DNA from: an uncultured Gammaproteobacteria bacterium
GTDB lineage: Bacteria > Pseudomonadota > Gammaproteobacteria > Eutrophobiales > Eutrophobiaceae
Assembly (NCBI GenBank): GCA_943788815.1
Contig: CALSRS010000001.1
Location: 1,611,501 to 1,675,500 of the forward strand
DNA: 64,000 nucleotides
Direction: 5' to 3'
The position numbers were made by a program, and so were the translations under genes. The notes beneath the pieces are model-generated. The model saw only the letters and a list, made by a program, of their open reading frames with translations, had not been told where the DNA came from and did no database searches. Positions 53,507 through 63,802 of this stretch are shown here, one piece after another. The stretch's first letter is position 1; each line of letters opens with the position of its first letter.

Positions 53507-55252
53507 TTAATGATTTTTAAATCCCAAACTATGCAGCCTGGAGTAAACGCCTTCTTTTTTTATTAGTTCTGCATGGGTGCCAACTTGAATGATTTCTCCA
53601 TTATGTATAACAATAATTTTATCGGCATATTCAATTGTCGTCATTCTATGAGCTATGATAATACATGTATGATTTCGTCGTAATTCTTCCAGAGCCAATT
53701 TGATCTGGCTTTCTGATTCAGAGTCCAATGAGGATGTTGCCTCATCCAGAATCAAGATAACGGCTTTTTTAAGCAAGGCCCTTGCCAGGGCTATTCGCTG
53801 CCTCTGACCACCTGAAAGTTTTACTCCATTTTCACCAACCACGGTATTAAAACCTTGTGGTAGTTTTTTTATAAAATCAATTGCATGAGCATCTCGAGAG
53901 GCTTGTTCTATATCCGCATCCGTTACATCTCTTAGTTGGCCATAGGCAATATTATCTCTAATCGTATCATTAAATAACCTCACATCCTGAGCAACATACG
54001 CAATGTTATTTCTTAAATCTTGCAAACTGTAATCTGTAATTTCTTTGTCATCGATTAAAATCTTACCTCTAGAATACTGATAAAACCTTGGTATTAAGTT
54101 AACTAGCGTTGACTTTCCACTACCAGACTCACCAACTATAGCCAGCGTTTGTCCCCTGTTAATATTGAAAGATATATTGTTAATAACATATTCATTTTTC
54201 TGATAGGCAAAACTTAAATCTTTTACAGTTATTTTGCCTTCTGATTTTTCATGAAGGGTTATTCCATTATCAGTCTCCTCTTCCTGATCAAGCAACCAGA
54301 ATATACTTTCGCAAGCGGCCAAACCTTTTTGGATAAATTCATTAACCTTAATAAGACGTCTTAATGCATCCAACAACATAATAAGAGCGGCAAAAAAAGA
54401 GACGAATGTTCCGACACTTAACTGTCCGGCTGCCGCCTGGCCAGTTGCATAATAAATAATGATTGCCAGTGCAATCGCTGCTATTAACTGGACCATCGGA
54501 CCACTAATTAACGTTGCATTTATAAATTTCATAGAAAATCGTCTGTTTGCGTTGATTGCATCGAAAAACTTTTCCTTTTCGAGCGAATGTCCACCATAAA
54601 GTTTTATTATCCTGTTGGCATTGAATACCTCTGTTATCAAGCTGTTTATATCTCCAACCGTCTGTTGTACCTTTTTGCTCATCTTTCGCAGTCTTTTTCT
54701 AATAATTATCGCAATAGATACAATAAACGGTCCTGCAAACAATGTTATTAATGTCATCTGCTCGTCCAGATAAATCATCCAGACTAGCAATCCAGTAATT
54801 ACCAATGAGTCTTTTACAATGACGATAATTGCATTTGTTGTTGCATCTTTTACTTGTTCCACGTCATAGCTGAACTTTGCAACAATGTTTCCAGTACTTT
54901 GATTATCAAAAAACTCTGATGGCAAAAGTAATAGCTTATTAAACATTTGTTCTTTTAAATCCATTACAACTTTGTTCGCTACATAATGCAGTGACGACCC
55001 GTATATAAAAATAAAGATGCCACTGACAATAAATAAAACAACGAGATAAGCAGGAATAGTTGTCATCAAAACAGGGTCATTATTAATAAATGCACCATCA
55101 AGCATTGGTTTCAATATTGCCGCCTTTGCTGCGTCCGAAATTGCTAACACAATCATGGCAAATACAGACACTCCTAACAGGAATCTGTAAGGCACAATAT
55201 AGGTAAACAAACGTTTATAAATTTGATAATCTTTTTTAGACACTAGGTTCAT
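53507..55252 (-). CDS. msbA: Lipid A flippase MsbA
   Basis: Half-size ABC exporter of 581 residues. Six membrane helices (to about residue 320) precede an ATPase with GESGSGKST (Walker A), LSGGQRQRIALARALL (signature), VILILDEATSSLD (Walker B) and the His-loop IIAHRMTT. MsbA moves lipid A-core to the periplasmic leaflet. lpxK is not adjacent, so the name rests on the full-length match to the MsbA pattern. Confidence 0.9.
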   Translation of the reverse strand: MNLVSKKDYQIYKRLFTYIVPYRFLLGVSVFAMIVLAISDAAKAAILKPMLDGAFINNDPVLMTTIPAYLVVLFIVSGIFIFIYGSSLHYVANKVVMDLKEQMFNKLLLLPSEFFDNQSTGNIVAKFSYDVEQVKDATTNAIIVIVKDSLVITGLLVWMIYLDEQMTLITLFAGPFIVSIAIIIRKRLRKMSKKVQQTVGDINSLITEVFNANRIIKLYGGHSLEKEKFFDAINANRRFSMKFINATLISGPMVQLIAAIALAIIIYYATGQAAAGQLSVGTFVSFFAALIMLLDALRRLIKVNEFIQKGLAACESIFWLLDQEEETDNGITLHEKSEGKITVKDLSFAYQKNEYVINNISFNINRGQTLAIVGESGSGKSTLVNLIPRFYQYSRGKILIDDKEITDYSLQDLRNNIAYVAQDVRLFNDTIRDNIAYGQLRDVTDADIEQASRDAHAIDFIKKLPQGFNTVVGENGVKLSGGQRQRIALARALLKKAVILILDEATSSLDSESESQIKLALEELRRNHTCIIIAHRMTTIEYADKIIVIHNGEIIQVGTHAELIKKEGVYSRLHSLGFKNH

Positions 55253-55391
55253 TTTTATAAGATTAAATTATTTTGTTATTAGAGATCAGTAATATGTGTC
55301 AATTTACTAAGAATGCCTGGTATGTCCAGTTACCATTACTGTGGTATTGTATTTATGATACCCTATGAATTAAAACAGAGATTTTCTCGTC

Positions 55392-56258
55392 ATGTCTAAA
55401 TCACATCCAATCATCGCAATAACCGGTTCATCAGGTGCAGGTACTTCTGGTATAAAAACAGCATTTGAGCAGATATTTCGACGATTAGATATTAGTGCAG
55501 CATTCATAGAAGGGGACAGTTTTCATAAATTTGACCGGCAACAAATGGATGTTGAGGTAGAAAAAGCTGAACGAGAAAACAGGCATATTACTCATTTTGG
55601 CCCTGACGGCAACTTGTTCGATGAACTTGAAAACCTTTTTAGAGAATATTCCGAAAATGGCACCGGGAAAAGACGGTATTACGTTCATAATGAGGTCTCT
55701 GCCGCAAAGTATGGCTGCCCTCCTGGTTCATTAACACCCTGGGAACCTCTGCCTGAAAATACAGACCTGTTATTTTATGAAGGATTACATGGCGGACTAA
55801 TATCCGATGCCACAAATATTGCACAATATGTTGATCTATTGATTGGCGTGGTACCCATTATAAATCTGGAATGGATGCAGAAAATTCATCGCGACAGAGA
55901 TGTCCGAGGATATACTGCAGAGGACGCTACGGGAATGATACTGGATAGAATGCATGATTATGTTCATTACATTACCCCTCAATTTTCAAGGACTGATATA
56001 AACTTCCAGCGTGTACCTACGGTAGATACTTCAAATCCCTTTGCTATGGAAAAAATACCTACGAACGACGAGAGCTTCGCCGTAATACATGCCAGAAATC
56101 TGGAAAAATTGAATGTCGATTTCAGGTATTTGCTTGAGATGCTAGACGGCTCTTTTATGTCAAACCCGGAAACCATCGTGGTTCCTTCAGGAAAAATGAT
56201 CTTTGCAATGCAACTAACCATAAATCCCGTAGTTTCACGTTTGTTATCTTCTAGATAA
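55392..56258 (+). CDS. prk: Phosphoribulokinase
   Basis: Proteobacterial class I PRK, which phosphorylates ribulose-5-phosphate to the RuBisCO substrate. The P-loop is ITGSSGAGTSG. Other marks are EGDSFHKFDRQQM, HFGPDGNLFDEL and FYEGLHGG, with MILDRMHDYVHYITPQFS later. The length, 288 residues, is standard. RuBisCO is not in the window, but PRK has no other common role, so the organism very likely fixes CO2. Confidence 0.95.
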   Translation: MSKSHPIIAITGSSGAGTSGIKTAFEQIFRRLDISAAFIEGDSFHKFDRQQMDVEVEKAERENRHITHFGPDGNLFDELENLFREYSENGTGKRRYYVHNEVSAAKYGCPPGSLTPWEPLPENTDLLFYEGLHGGLISDATNIAQYVDLLIGVVPIINLEWMQKIHRDRDVRGYTAEDATGMILDRMHDYVHYITPQFSRTDINFQRVPTVDTSNPFAMEKIPTNDESFAVIHARNLEKLNVDFRYLLEMLDGSFMSNPETIVVPSGKMIFAMQLTINPVVSRLLSSR

Positions 56259-56370
56259 CTTTAGCTCAAAGTTTATCGCTGAGTATTTTTTGCAAAATTG
56301 ATTGAAATATTTAACAATCAGTAAAATTCCATATATTTTAAGATTAATAATATTAAATTCTGGAGATATT

Positions 56371-57027
56371 ATGCGCAAAATTTTAGTGCTAAACCCAAAG
56401 GGAGGATGTGGGAAAAGTACAATTGCAACAAACATTGCCGGATACCTGGCCATAAATGGTCAAAACGTTGCAATAGCTGACTTCGATCCACAAAAATCAT
56501 CTGAAGACTGGCTGCTAAAGCGCCAAGAGCATGCCCCAAAGATAACAATTGCCAGTATTAAGCGTGGAAATATCACCGTACCCAGAAAAACTGATACGGT
56601 GATTATTGATACGCCTGCAGCAATTCATGGAAAACGTCTGGCAGATTTTGTCAAAACCAGTGAGACTATGGTTATTCCTCTTTTGCCATCAGATATAGAC
56701 ATGCGGGCTGCAGAACGCTTCATAGAAGAGCTATTTTCTTTGAAAAAGCTTATAAATCGGAAGATCAAACTCGCAACTGTCGCAAACCGGGTACGTGAAG
56801 ATACGCTCTCAGCAGCCAAACTCGATTATTATTTAAACCAAATGAAACTTCCTGGGGGAAAAAAGCTGCCCTTCATTACTGTATTAAGGAATAGTCAGAA
56901 TTATGTTAAGTCAGCAGAGAAGGGCTTAAGTATATTTGAATTCGCTCCTGCAAAAACAACCTATGACCGGGAGCAATGGCAACCCCTGATGAGCTGGTTA
57001 ATGAGCAATCGTAGCATTCCGGGATAA
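56371..57027 (+). CDS. Orphan ParA-family ATPase
   Basis: A 218-residue ParA/Soj-like ATPase with deviant Walker A PKGGCGKST, ADFDPQKSSEDWL (Walker A' region) and VIIDTPAAIHGK (Walker B). No parB gene or parS site is adjacent. The start at 56371 fits GGAGAT just upstream and the conserved MRKILVLNPKGG opening; an earlier ATG at 56302 would add a poor 23-residue leader. It may position a cellular cargo. Its location beside prk recalls carboxysome-positioning McdA, but that is speculative. Confidence 0.85.
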   Translation: MRKILVLNPKGGCGKSTIATNIAGYLAINGQNVAIADFDPQKSSEDWLLKRQEHAPKITIASIKRGNITVPRKTDTVIIDTPAAIHGKRLADFVKTSETMVIPLLPSDIDMRAAERFIEELFSLKKLINRKIKLATVANRVREDTLSAAKLDYYLNQMKLPGGKKLPFITVLRNSQNYVKSAEKGLSIFEFAPAKTTYDREQWQPLMSWLMSNRSIPG

Positions 57028-57046
57028 TTACTTTTTTTAAGCTTAC

Positions 57047-58294
57047 CTAATCTATATAACTGGATAACAAGCCTTTAATATCTTCACTCTCATTTGCCAT
57101 AACTGTTCCAGGCCCGTATGCAGCGAGCTTAAGCCCCTGTTGAAAATAACGATTAGCATTTTCAACATTTCCCTCTCTTTCATATAGCATGGCAAGTTCA
57201 TAGTAACATTCTGCAGTAGGGGATATGTGCAGACTTTGTTCTAAACAAGCCTTGGCCTTACCCCATATTTCTGCATTTTTGTACAGCCTGCCTGCAGTTA
57301 ACTGTACAACATGATTGGTGGGGTTCAGTTTTAATAACTTCTCGATAAATGTTAGCTGCTTTGCAGGATTTTCACCTCGTACTTTTCCATATAACTTAAC
57401 CAATACTTCATCTGGGTTATTCTTGATAATCCTGCGTATCATGACTTCGCAGTCTGCTGTGTCTGGATATTGCAATCTACCAACAATATAAACTTCAAGG
57501 AGAAAAAATTCACGTTTAAGATGTTTAGGAACTGACTGCCATGTTTCCTTTAGTTGATTGATATCTCCGGACTGTGCTGCAAGTTTTAGCAAATTAGCGT
57601 AAACCTGTATTTGTCGTGGCCGCACTTCATTGGCAGGCAATAAGCCTTTTTTTTCAATTTCTTGTAAAACTGTTTTTGATTGTTGCCAGTCTTGTAATTT
57701 TGAACTTGCATCTAGTAGCATCAACTTGACCTGCTTCTGTCCAGGATCTTCATCATCAAGATGCTGCAATACTGCAAATGCCTGCTCAGTCTGTTTTTCC
57801 ATCAACTGAAGTTTTGCTTGAGTAATACTGACGGCCAGTTGTGAATCTTGATCTTCCGAATGCGCTTGTCTCAAATAACTATCGCGCCTTTCTATAGCAC
57901 CGAGTTGCTGCGCGGCCCTTGCGGCACCTAAATAATTGACCATAGGTAGCTTGCTATATCTGGCACCTTTCGATAAATATTTTTCAGCGGATTGCCAGTT
58001 TCCCTGAGCCAGCGCCAGATATCCGTGGGATAAAAAATATTCTGATCTTGCATGTGCTCTGGTTTTTTTCCAACGTTGATATTTTTTTGGAAAATCCAGT
58101 ATGCCGAACAGAACTCTTAAAATAAAGTTCAAGATTGCAAAACCACCCAGCAATAATAAAACAAAGAAACTCATACTGGTTTGGATTGAATACCCGGGGA
58201 TAGATAGAACTATTTGCCCTGGATCCTCACTGAGTAATATGCCAGCGAATACTGCAACAATAAGCCCCGCGAGTATAAAAAAAAGTGCTTTCAC
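57047..58294 (-). CDS. hemY: HemY, TPR membrane protein of the haem operon
   Basis: Two membrane helices (about 2-22 and 40-63) are followed by TPR-like repeats, including GHGYLALAQGNWQSAEKYL-type elements and AECYYELAMLYEREGN. The HemY family is membrane-bound and may organise haem synthesis, but its chemistry is unknown. It is 415 residues and overlaps hemX by 4 bases, the usual hemCDXY order. Confidence 0.9.
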   Translation of the reverse strand: MKALFFILAGLIVAVFAGILLSEDPGQIVLSIPGYSIQTSMSFFVLLLLGGFAILNFILRVLFGILDFPKKYQRWKKTRAHARSEYFLSHGYLALAQGNWQSAEKYLSKGARYSKLPMVNYLGAARAAQQLGAIERRDSYLRQAHSEDQDSQLAVSITQAKLQLMEKQTEQAFAVLQHLDDEDPGQKQVKLMLLDASSKLQDWQQSKTVLQEIEKKGLLPANEVRPRQIQVYANLLKLAAQSGDINQLKETWQSVPKHLKREFFLLEVYIVGRLQYPDTADCEVMIRRIIKNNPDEVLVKLYGKVRGENPAKQLTFIEKLLKLNPTNHVVQLTAGRLYKNAEIWGKAKACLEQSLHISPTAECYYELAMLYEREGNVENANRYFQQGLKLAAYGPGTVMANESEDIKGLLSSYID

Positions 58295-59364
58295 GGCAAC
58301 TCTTCAACTGTGTCAGGGTAATTAACCGCCTGATTATTATTAAATGTTTTTATGGCCTCTAATGTCGCATCGACATTAGGTATGACAGGCTCAATATCAA
58401 TTTTTTTCAATTTGTTGATGATTTCAATTGCGTTTGCTACAGCTGCATCATTGGTTTCAAAATATTCAACAAGCCATTTTTCTGCAAGCGCGAGCGAGTC
58501 GCTTAATAAATTTTTATCTCCTTTAAGCGCTGCCAGCCTGGAGGACTCTAATTGAAGGCGGAGGTTTTGATAAAGAAAATATTTCTCATTAGGCAAAAGA
58601 GATGTGCTAATCCCGTCACCAGTTCGAGAAATAATAAACATGCTTTTAAATTCTTTCCACACACCTGTTAATAAACGTTTCCATGCCGAAAGATCAGGGT
58701 CTATATCAATTGAGGTATTTATTTCACCCGTGATACTGTTTTGCTTTAAGGGGAGCTGATCTAATCGACTAACTAAATCTGATAAAGTCAGGGACATACC
58801 AATTAAATCCACCTGCGGCACAGATTTAAGTGTATTTATGTCTGCTGTTAATTGCCTGCGGACTGAAAACAAAGCGGGATCTCCCATTGACACAAGTCTA
58901 CTGCTCGCCTCTTCAAGTGCGACAACTGCTATATTGATGTCACTTTCCAGTTTTAACTTTATATTTGCAATTTCAACCAGGTATTCTACTTCCGCAATAG
59001 GAAAACTAACTTCCTGGCTATTCTGGCTGGAATACAATGACTGTAAGCTTGCATTAGTCGCCTCTAATGCTCCCGACAATGAGGACACTTCTGACTCGAT
59101 CAGTTGAAAACGAGAATTATTAGAGCTAACTTCTGCTGACAAACTGCTTATATCCTTTTCCAGAGCAATCGCTAAGTCAGTCGCGGATCTATCATTACTT
59201 AAATCAGCAATTAATTTGGAGTTTATATATACGAATGCAGCGACTACTACTAGTAAAGCAATATTTAAAAACGGCCAAAAATTTACTTTATTGGTATTAA
59301 CTACTGGATTATCAGAATTTTGCTGACTTACATCTTTATCCTGTTCAGTATTTTCCGATGTCAT
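58291..59364 (-). CDS. hemX: HemX family membrane protein
   Basis: A hydrophilic N-terminus of about 25 residues precedes a single membrane helix (30-48, FLNIALLVVVAAFVYINS), then a long helical, coiled-coil periplasmic domain. HemX is often mislabelled uroporphyrinogen methyltransferase; this one has no methyltransferase fold. It is 357 residues, and its neighbours are hemD and hemY. Confidence 0.88.
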   Translation of the reverse strand: MTSENTEQDKDVSQQNSDNPVVNTNKVNFWPFLNIALLVVVAAFVYINSKLIADLSNDRSATDLAIALEKDISSLSAEVSSNNSRFQLIESEVSSLSGALEATNASLQSLYSSQNSQEVSFPIAEVEYLVEIANIKLKLESDINIAVVALEEASSRLVSMGDPALFSVRRQLTADINTLKSVPQVDLIGMSLTLSDLVSRLDQLPLKQNSITGEINTSIDIDPDLSAWKRLLTGVWKEFKSMFIISRTGDGISTSLLPNEKYFLYQNLRLQLESSRLAALKGDKNLLSDSLALAEKWLVEYFETNDAAVANAIEIINKLKKIDIEPVIPNVDATLEAIKTFNNNQAVNYPDTVEELP

Positions 59365-59367
59365 TTT

Positions 59368-60144
59368 TCATAGCTCCAAATTTTTATTAATTGCCTCTAA
59401 CAGACCAAAATCTGTCTGTGTTTCGGCGATCACCGATTTTTTCATAAACCCTTCATCTCTTGCAGTATTTGCAATTCTATGGCTCATCGATACAAAGGGC
59501 GTTGAGAATAACTTGTTATGATATTTATGCGGCGTCATCTTAATTAAATTATATAAGCCCTGGTTACTGGTAAACACAATAATATCAGGGGGCTTAGTTT
59601 CCCAGATAGAATCTACCTGTTTTTTGGGCTCCTCTGGAATTACTCGCGTATAAATCTCTGCATATTTTACACTAGCACCTCTTTCTTCGAGCACTTGTTT
59701 TAATAGTTCTCTACCTGTATCTCCTCGAAAAATAAGGATATTTTTTCCTGTTATTTTGGCAGCCTGAAGATCAGTCATTTGTAGAAGGCCTTCACTACCT
59801 GATGGCGCTGTGGGAAATAACACAGAATCTATACCATACATCCTCATTTCATCAGCTGTACCGCTACCTGTCGCAAATACGGTTTTTGTTTTAACTTGCT
59901 CATTTAGATTTCTCATTAATGCTGAAAGTATCCGCGCTGCGTTTCTGCTGATTACTACTATCAAATTTGACCATTCGATTAGATTGCTTAGATTCTCTGA
60001 TGCAATATTCTCCAATGGCTTTATTTCAATTGTTGGAAAAAGTGTTATGACTCCACCGTGGTCTATAACCAGTTTGCAGAGCTGCTCGCTCTGCTTGGCC
60101 GGTCGAAGCACCATAATATTTTTTCCTGTAAGTGTTATTGGCAT
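59368..60144 (-). CDS. hemD: Uroporphyrinogen-III synthase
   Basis: Closes and inverts ring D of hydroxymethylbilane. The fold is poorly conserved, but VLRPAKQSEQLCKLVIDHGG near the start, VVISRNAARIL, FATGSGTADEM and DIIVFTSNQGLYNLIK fit. The ATG at 60144, 8 bases after the hemC stop, gives 258 residues and begins just before the conserved VLRP strand. An upstream start at 60213 would overlap hemC by 62 bases and is less likely. Confidence 0.88.
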   Translation of the reverse strand: MPITLTGKNIMVLRPAKQSEQLCKLVIDHGGVITLFPTIEIKPLENIASENLSNLIEWSNLIVVISRNAARILSALMRNLNEQVKTKTVFATGSGTADEMRMYGIDSVLFPTAPSGSEGLLQMTDLQAAKITGKNILIFRGDTGRELLKQVLEERGASVKYAEIYTRVIPEEPKKQVDSIWETKPPDIIVFTSNQGLYNLIKMTPHKYHNKLFSTPFVSMSHRIANTARDEGFMKKSVIAETQTDFGLLEAINKNLEL

Positions 60145-60151
60145 TTCATAT

Positions 60152-61075
60152 TTAACACTGTGAAAGCAATAATTCCCTCGCCCCTTTTGATAATAGGGCG
60201 TCCCCAACTGCATCTCCTAACTCAGTAGCCTTTTCAAATGGACCTGATAAATACTCTTTTATAATTCGCTTCCCATCGACGCTTCCTACCATTGCTGATA
60301 TTTCTATAGAAGATCCATTTAGAATTGCATGTGCGGCAATTGGAGAGTGACACCCACCATTTAGCTTTTCGTTTACTCTTCTCTCTGACATTACACATGC
60401 GTATGTCACAGAATCATTTAATGATTGTAAAAGTCCTGTTTTTTCTGTGTTATCAATACACACTTCTAAACCCAGTGCACCCTGGCCAATCGCAGGCAAC
60501 ATAATATCCATACTTATTTCGTGTGCTATACGCTTATGCATACCCAGCCTGTTCAGGCCTGCGGTTGCAAGAATTAATGCATCAAATTCTCCAGCATCAA
60601 GCTTTTTTAACCTTGTGCCAACATTTCCCCTAATGCTCTTGATACTCAAGTCTGGACGATATGCCAATAACTGAGAAATTCGACGCAGACTTGATGTGCC
60701 AATAATACTTCCCTCCGGAAGTTCATCGATATCATTGTATTTGTTGCTAATAAATGCATCGCCTGAACTTTCTCTTTTAAGAATGGAACATATTTGAAGC
60801 CTGTCAGGCAGTTCTGCTGTAACGTCCTTCATTGAATGTACTGCAAAATCTGCGGACCCATCTAATAAGGCAACTTCCAATTCCTTGGTAAAGGCTCCTT
60901 TGCCCCCTAACTTTTCAAGTGAGCGGTCCAAAAACTTATCCGCTTCAGTGGTTATGCCGTTAATATTAATGCTTAAATCTGGATATATGACTAAAAGATT
61001 TTGCCTGACAAATTTCGCCTGCCACATAGCAAGTGGACTTTCTCGTGTAATTATATTTAATGTATGATTAGACAT
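60152..61075 (-). CDS. hemC: Hydroxymethylbilane synthase (porphobilinogen deaminase)
   Basis: Polymerises four porphobilinogens. RESPLAMWQ at the start, HSMKDVTAELPD, IGTSSLRRISQLL and the dipyrromethane-binding Cys in NGGCHSPIAAHA are all present. The ATG at 61075 (MSNHTLNIIT, 307 residues) is preferred to an upstream GTG at 61087. It heads the hemCDXY operon and diverges from gshB. Confidence 0.95.
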   Translation of the reverse strand: MSNHTLNIITRESPLAMWQAKFVRQNLLVIYPDLSININGITTEADKFLDRSLEKLGGKGAFTKELEVALLDGSADFAVHSMKDVTAELPDRLQICSILKRESSGDAFISNKYNDIDELPEGSIIGTSSLRRISQLLAYRPDLSIKSIRGNVGTRLKKLDAGEFDALILATAGLNRLGMHKRIAHEISMDIMLPAIGQGALGLEVCIDNTEKTGLLQSLNDSVTYACVMSERRVNEKLNGGCHSPIAAHAILNGSSIEISAMVGSVDGKRIIKEYLSGPFEKATELGDAVGDALLSKGARELLLSQC

Positions 61076-61168
61076 GATAACTACCACAAATCATTTCATT
61101 TCCAATTTGTTGTGGATAAACTGATAGACAGTATACCTTAGCTACACTAAAACGATAGAACGGACCTT

Positions 61169-62119
61169 ATGAAACTAGGCGTTGTAATGGATCCCATAGA
61201 GGGGATTAACATAAAAAAAGATAGCACTTTTTCCATGCTACTTGCCGCACAGGCCAGGGGTTGGGATTTATATTACATGGAACAAAATGATTTACTTATT
61301 CAAGATGGTGTAGCCAGGGCAAGAGTAAAGCCACTTTCAGTAAAAGACGATTTTTCTGGTTGGTATGCGTTTGGAAACCAAAGTGATATAGACTTAGCTG
61401 ATCTTGATGTGGTTTTAATGCGAAAAGATCCTCCATTTGACATTGAATATATCTATACAACTTACATTTTACAATTTGCCCAGGAAAAGGGCTTGCTGGT
61501 TATAAATGATCCTGCTGGATTGCGTAACGTTAATGAAAAAATGTTTATCAATACATTCCCTGATTGCATCGCTCCGACATTAGTAACTCGAGATAAAGAT
61601 CGTCTCACTGAATTTCTTGAACTACACAAACAGGCTGTCTTTAAACCGCTAGAGGGCATGGGAGGAAAATCTGTATTTAAAGTTGATCATAATGATCCAA
61701 ATTTAAACGTCATTATAGAAACACTTACTCGGGACCAATCCCGCTTTATTATGGGACAAAAATATATCCCGGAAATAAAAGATGGAGACAAAAGAATCTT
61801 GTTAATCAATGGGGAGCCGGTGGATTATGCTCTTGCTAGAATACCAAAATCAGGAGAAACCCGCGGAAATCTGGCTGCCGGCGGAACAGGCAAAGGTGTT
61901 GAACTCAGTGAACGTGATAAATGGATATGTCGCAAAGTTGGCCCCGTTCTCAGAAGTATGGGGCTCTTATTTGTTGGCCTTGATGTTATTGGAGACTATT
62001 TAACTGAGGTCAATGTTACCAGCCCAACATGTATTCGTGAACTAGATGCGATATATGGAATCAATATAGGTGATCAATTAATGGAGTTGATTGATAAGAA
62101 GGTTAATGACAAGCAGTAA
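61169..62119 (+). CDS. gshB: Glutathione synthetase
   Basis: ATP-grasp enzyme adding Gly to gamma-glutamylcysteine. VLMRKDPPFDIEYIYTTYIL, KPLEGMGGKSVFKV and GLDVIGDYLTEVNVTSPTCI are standard. The length is 316 residues. It overlaps tonB by 14 bases and opens the gshB-tonB-yqgE-ruvX set. Confidence 0.95.
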   Translation: MKLGVVMDPIEGINIKKDSTFSMLLAAQARGWDLYYMEQNDLLIQDGVARARVKPLSVKDDFSGWYAFGNQSDIDLADLDVVLMRKDPPFDIEYIYTTYILQFAQEKGLLVINDPAGLRNVNEKMFINTFPDCIAPTLVTRDKDRLTEFLELHKQAVFKPLEGMGGKSVFKVDHNDPNLNVIIETLTRDQSRFIMGQKYIPEIKDGDKRILLINGEPVDYALARIPKSGETRGNLAAGGTGKGVELSERDKWICRKVGPVLRSMGLLFVGLDVIGDYLTEVNVTSPTCIRELDAIYGINIGDQLMELIDKKVNDKQ

Positions 62120-63074
62120 TAAACCAGATCTGAAAAATATTATGTCGAATGTAACCGAAATTACACCGGCACTACAACATCAAGCTTCTATCACTTCCGG
62201 TGACAGATTTGGTCTTACATTATGTCTGGCAATAATTACGCATGCCGTTGTTGTCCTGGGCGTTACCTTTTCCAGTGAAATCAAGCTTCCCCCAAATTAT
62301 GATTCTATGGAAATCATATTGGTTCAACAGTCTAGCCAGGCACCAGAAGATGCCAAAATGCTTGCTCAAGCAAACCTTGAAGGTGGTGGCGACTCCGATG
62401 AAAAAATTACACCTTCCACGCCATTGCCTACACCTTTTCCGGACTCCGTTGCCGAGATTGCTGCACCTCCTGTATTGGAAACTAATAGCCAAAATATCGC
62501 TGCCAATAAGTCCGAAATAATTACATCGCAGTCTGGCGAGACTGAACTTCCTACCGACCCGGACAACTCAACGAGTGAAATGGATCAAACAGATCAAGAG
62601 AATATTGATGCACCTATATCTAAAAAAATCCTGCCTAGCTCAGCTACTTTGCTTACAAATAGCATAAAAATTGCTTCCCTGAGTGCAAAAATTGAACGCC
62701 AACTGGTCACAAGATCCAACCGTCCTCGCAGAAAATATTTATCTGCAAGCACTAGTGAATTTATGTACGCAGCATACATGGAGGCATGGCGAGCCAAAGT
62801 AGAACGCATCGGCAATCTTAATTACCCTGATTCGGCAAGAAAGCAAAGCTTGTCCGGGAACCTGATACTGGATGTTGCTCTGAACAAAGACGGTTCCATA
62901 AATGACATAATAATTAGACGGTCATCTGGACATAAAGTACTAGATGATGCTGCAATAAGAATAGTAGAACTTGCTGCTCCATATTCGGCTTTTCCTGAAG
63001 ATATCGCTGCTCAAACCGATATACTTCATATAACTCGAACATGGCAGTTTCTGAACAATGGCGGCTTCAGATAA
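62106..63074 (+). CDS. tonB: TonB-family energy transducer
   Basis: An N-terminal membrane helix (about 40-58, LTLCLAIITHAVVVLGVTFS) is followed by a Pro/Glu/Asn-rich spacer and a C-terminal TonB domain (about 235-322) with LNYPDSARKQSLSGNLILDVALNKDGSI. It transmits proton-motive force to outer-membrane receptors. ExbB and ExbD are not adjacent. The ATG at 62106 follows AAGAAGG; a TTG at 62091 would add five residues. Confidence 0.9.
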   Translation: MTSSNKPDLKNIMSNVTEITPALQHQASITSGDRFGLTLCLAIITHAVVVLGVTFSSEIKLPPNYDSMEIILVQQSSQAPEDAKMLAQANLEGGGDSDEKITPSTPLPTPFPDSVAEIAAPPVLETNSQNIAANKSEIITSQSGETELPTDPDNSTSEMDQTDQENIDAPISKKILPSSATLLTNSIKIASLSAKIERQLVTRSNRPRRKYLSASTSEFMYAAYMEAWRAKVERIGNLNYPDSARKQSLSGNLILDVALNKDGSINDIIIRRSSGHKVLDDAAIRIVELAAPYSAFPEDIAAQTDILHITRTWQFLNNGGFR

Positions 63075-63241
63075 GTATGCATAATATTATTTATTAATGA
63101 AATTATAAGATTAACGCTTTATGTTAAGAAAACAATCTAGGTAAATGTCTTATTGCCAGACAGCTCTATATTTATATGTCGCAAACTTAATTATATCAAA
63201 CACTGTAGATTTGATACGATCACATAGATAATATAACGACA

Positions 63242-63802
63242 ATGAAATCAATAAACTTAACAAATCAGTTTTTGATCGCAATGCCTGGACTTTCAGATCC
63301 AACTTTTCACCAAACTGTAAGCTACATATTTTCCCACAATGAACACGGCGCAATGGGGATAGTCATAAACCGTCCATTAAACATGGGTCTGGGTGAAATA
63401 TTTGAACAAATGCAGCTTAGCTCTAATATTTCAGGAACAGATAAAATTCCAGTGTTTGATGGGGGGCCTGTAAAAACGGACCGTGGATTTATACTTCATA
63501 AACCTAACGCAAAATGGCAATCATCTATTAAGGTGAGCGAAAGTATAGAAGTAACAACCTCAAAAGATATTCTCGAGGCCATTTCAAACGGAACAGGACC
63601 TTCAAAGCAATTTATTGCCCTGGGATATGCTGGATGGGAAGAAGGTCAACTCGAACAGGAGATGATGGAGAACTGCTGGCTAACGACACCCGCGACACCC
63701 GATATTATCTTTGATATACCAGCTGACATGAGATGGGAATGCGCCGCATCTTCACTAGGTATCAATATGCATAATTTGTCTTTACAAGCCGGACACGCGT
63801 GA
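63242..63802 (+). CDS. yqgE: YqgE/AlgH family protein
   Basis: A 186-residue single-domain protein with the family marks NQFLIAMPGLSDPTFHQTV, HGAMGIVINRP, VFDGGPVKTDRGFILH and ALGYAGWEEGQLEQE. Its function is unclear. It precedes ruvX, overlapping it by 4 bases (GTGA), the usual gammaproteobacterial pair. Confidence 0.93.
   Translation: MKSINLTNQFLIAMPGLSDPTFHQTVSYIFSHNEHGAMGIVINRPLNMGLGEIFEQMQLSSNISGTDKIPVFDGGPVKTDRGFILHKPNAKWQSSIKVSESIEVTTSKDILEAISNGTGPSKQFIALGYAGWEEGQLEQEMMENCWLTTPATPDIIFDIPADMRWECAASSLGINMHNLSLQAGHA

Noticed and set aside
56302-57027. Plasmid partition locus
   Set aside because: No parB or centromere-like repeats are next to the ParA gene, and the surroundings are core chromosome genes.
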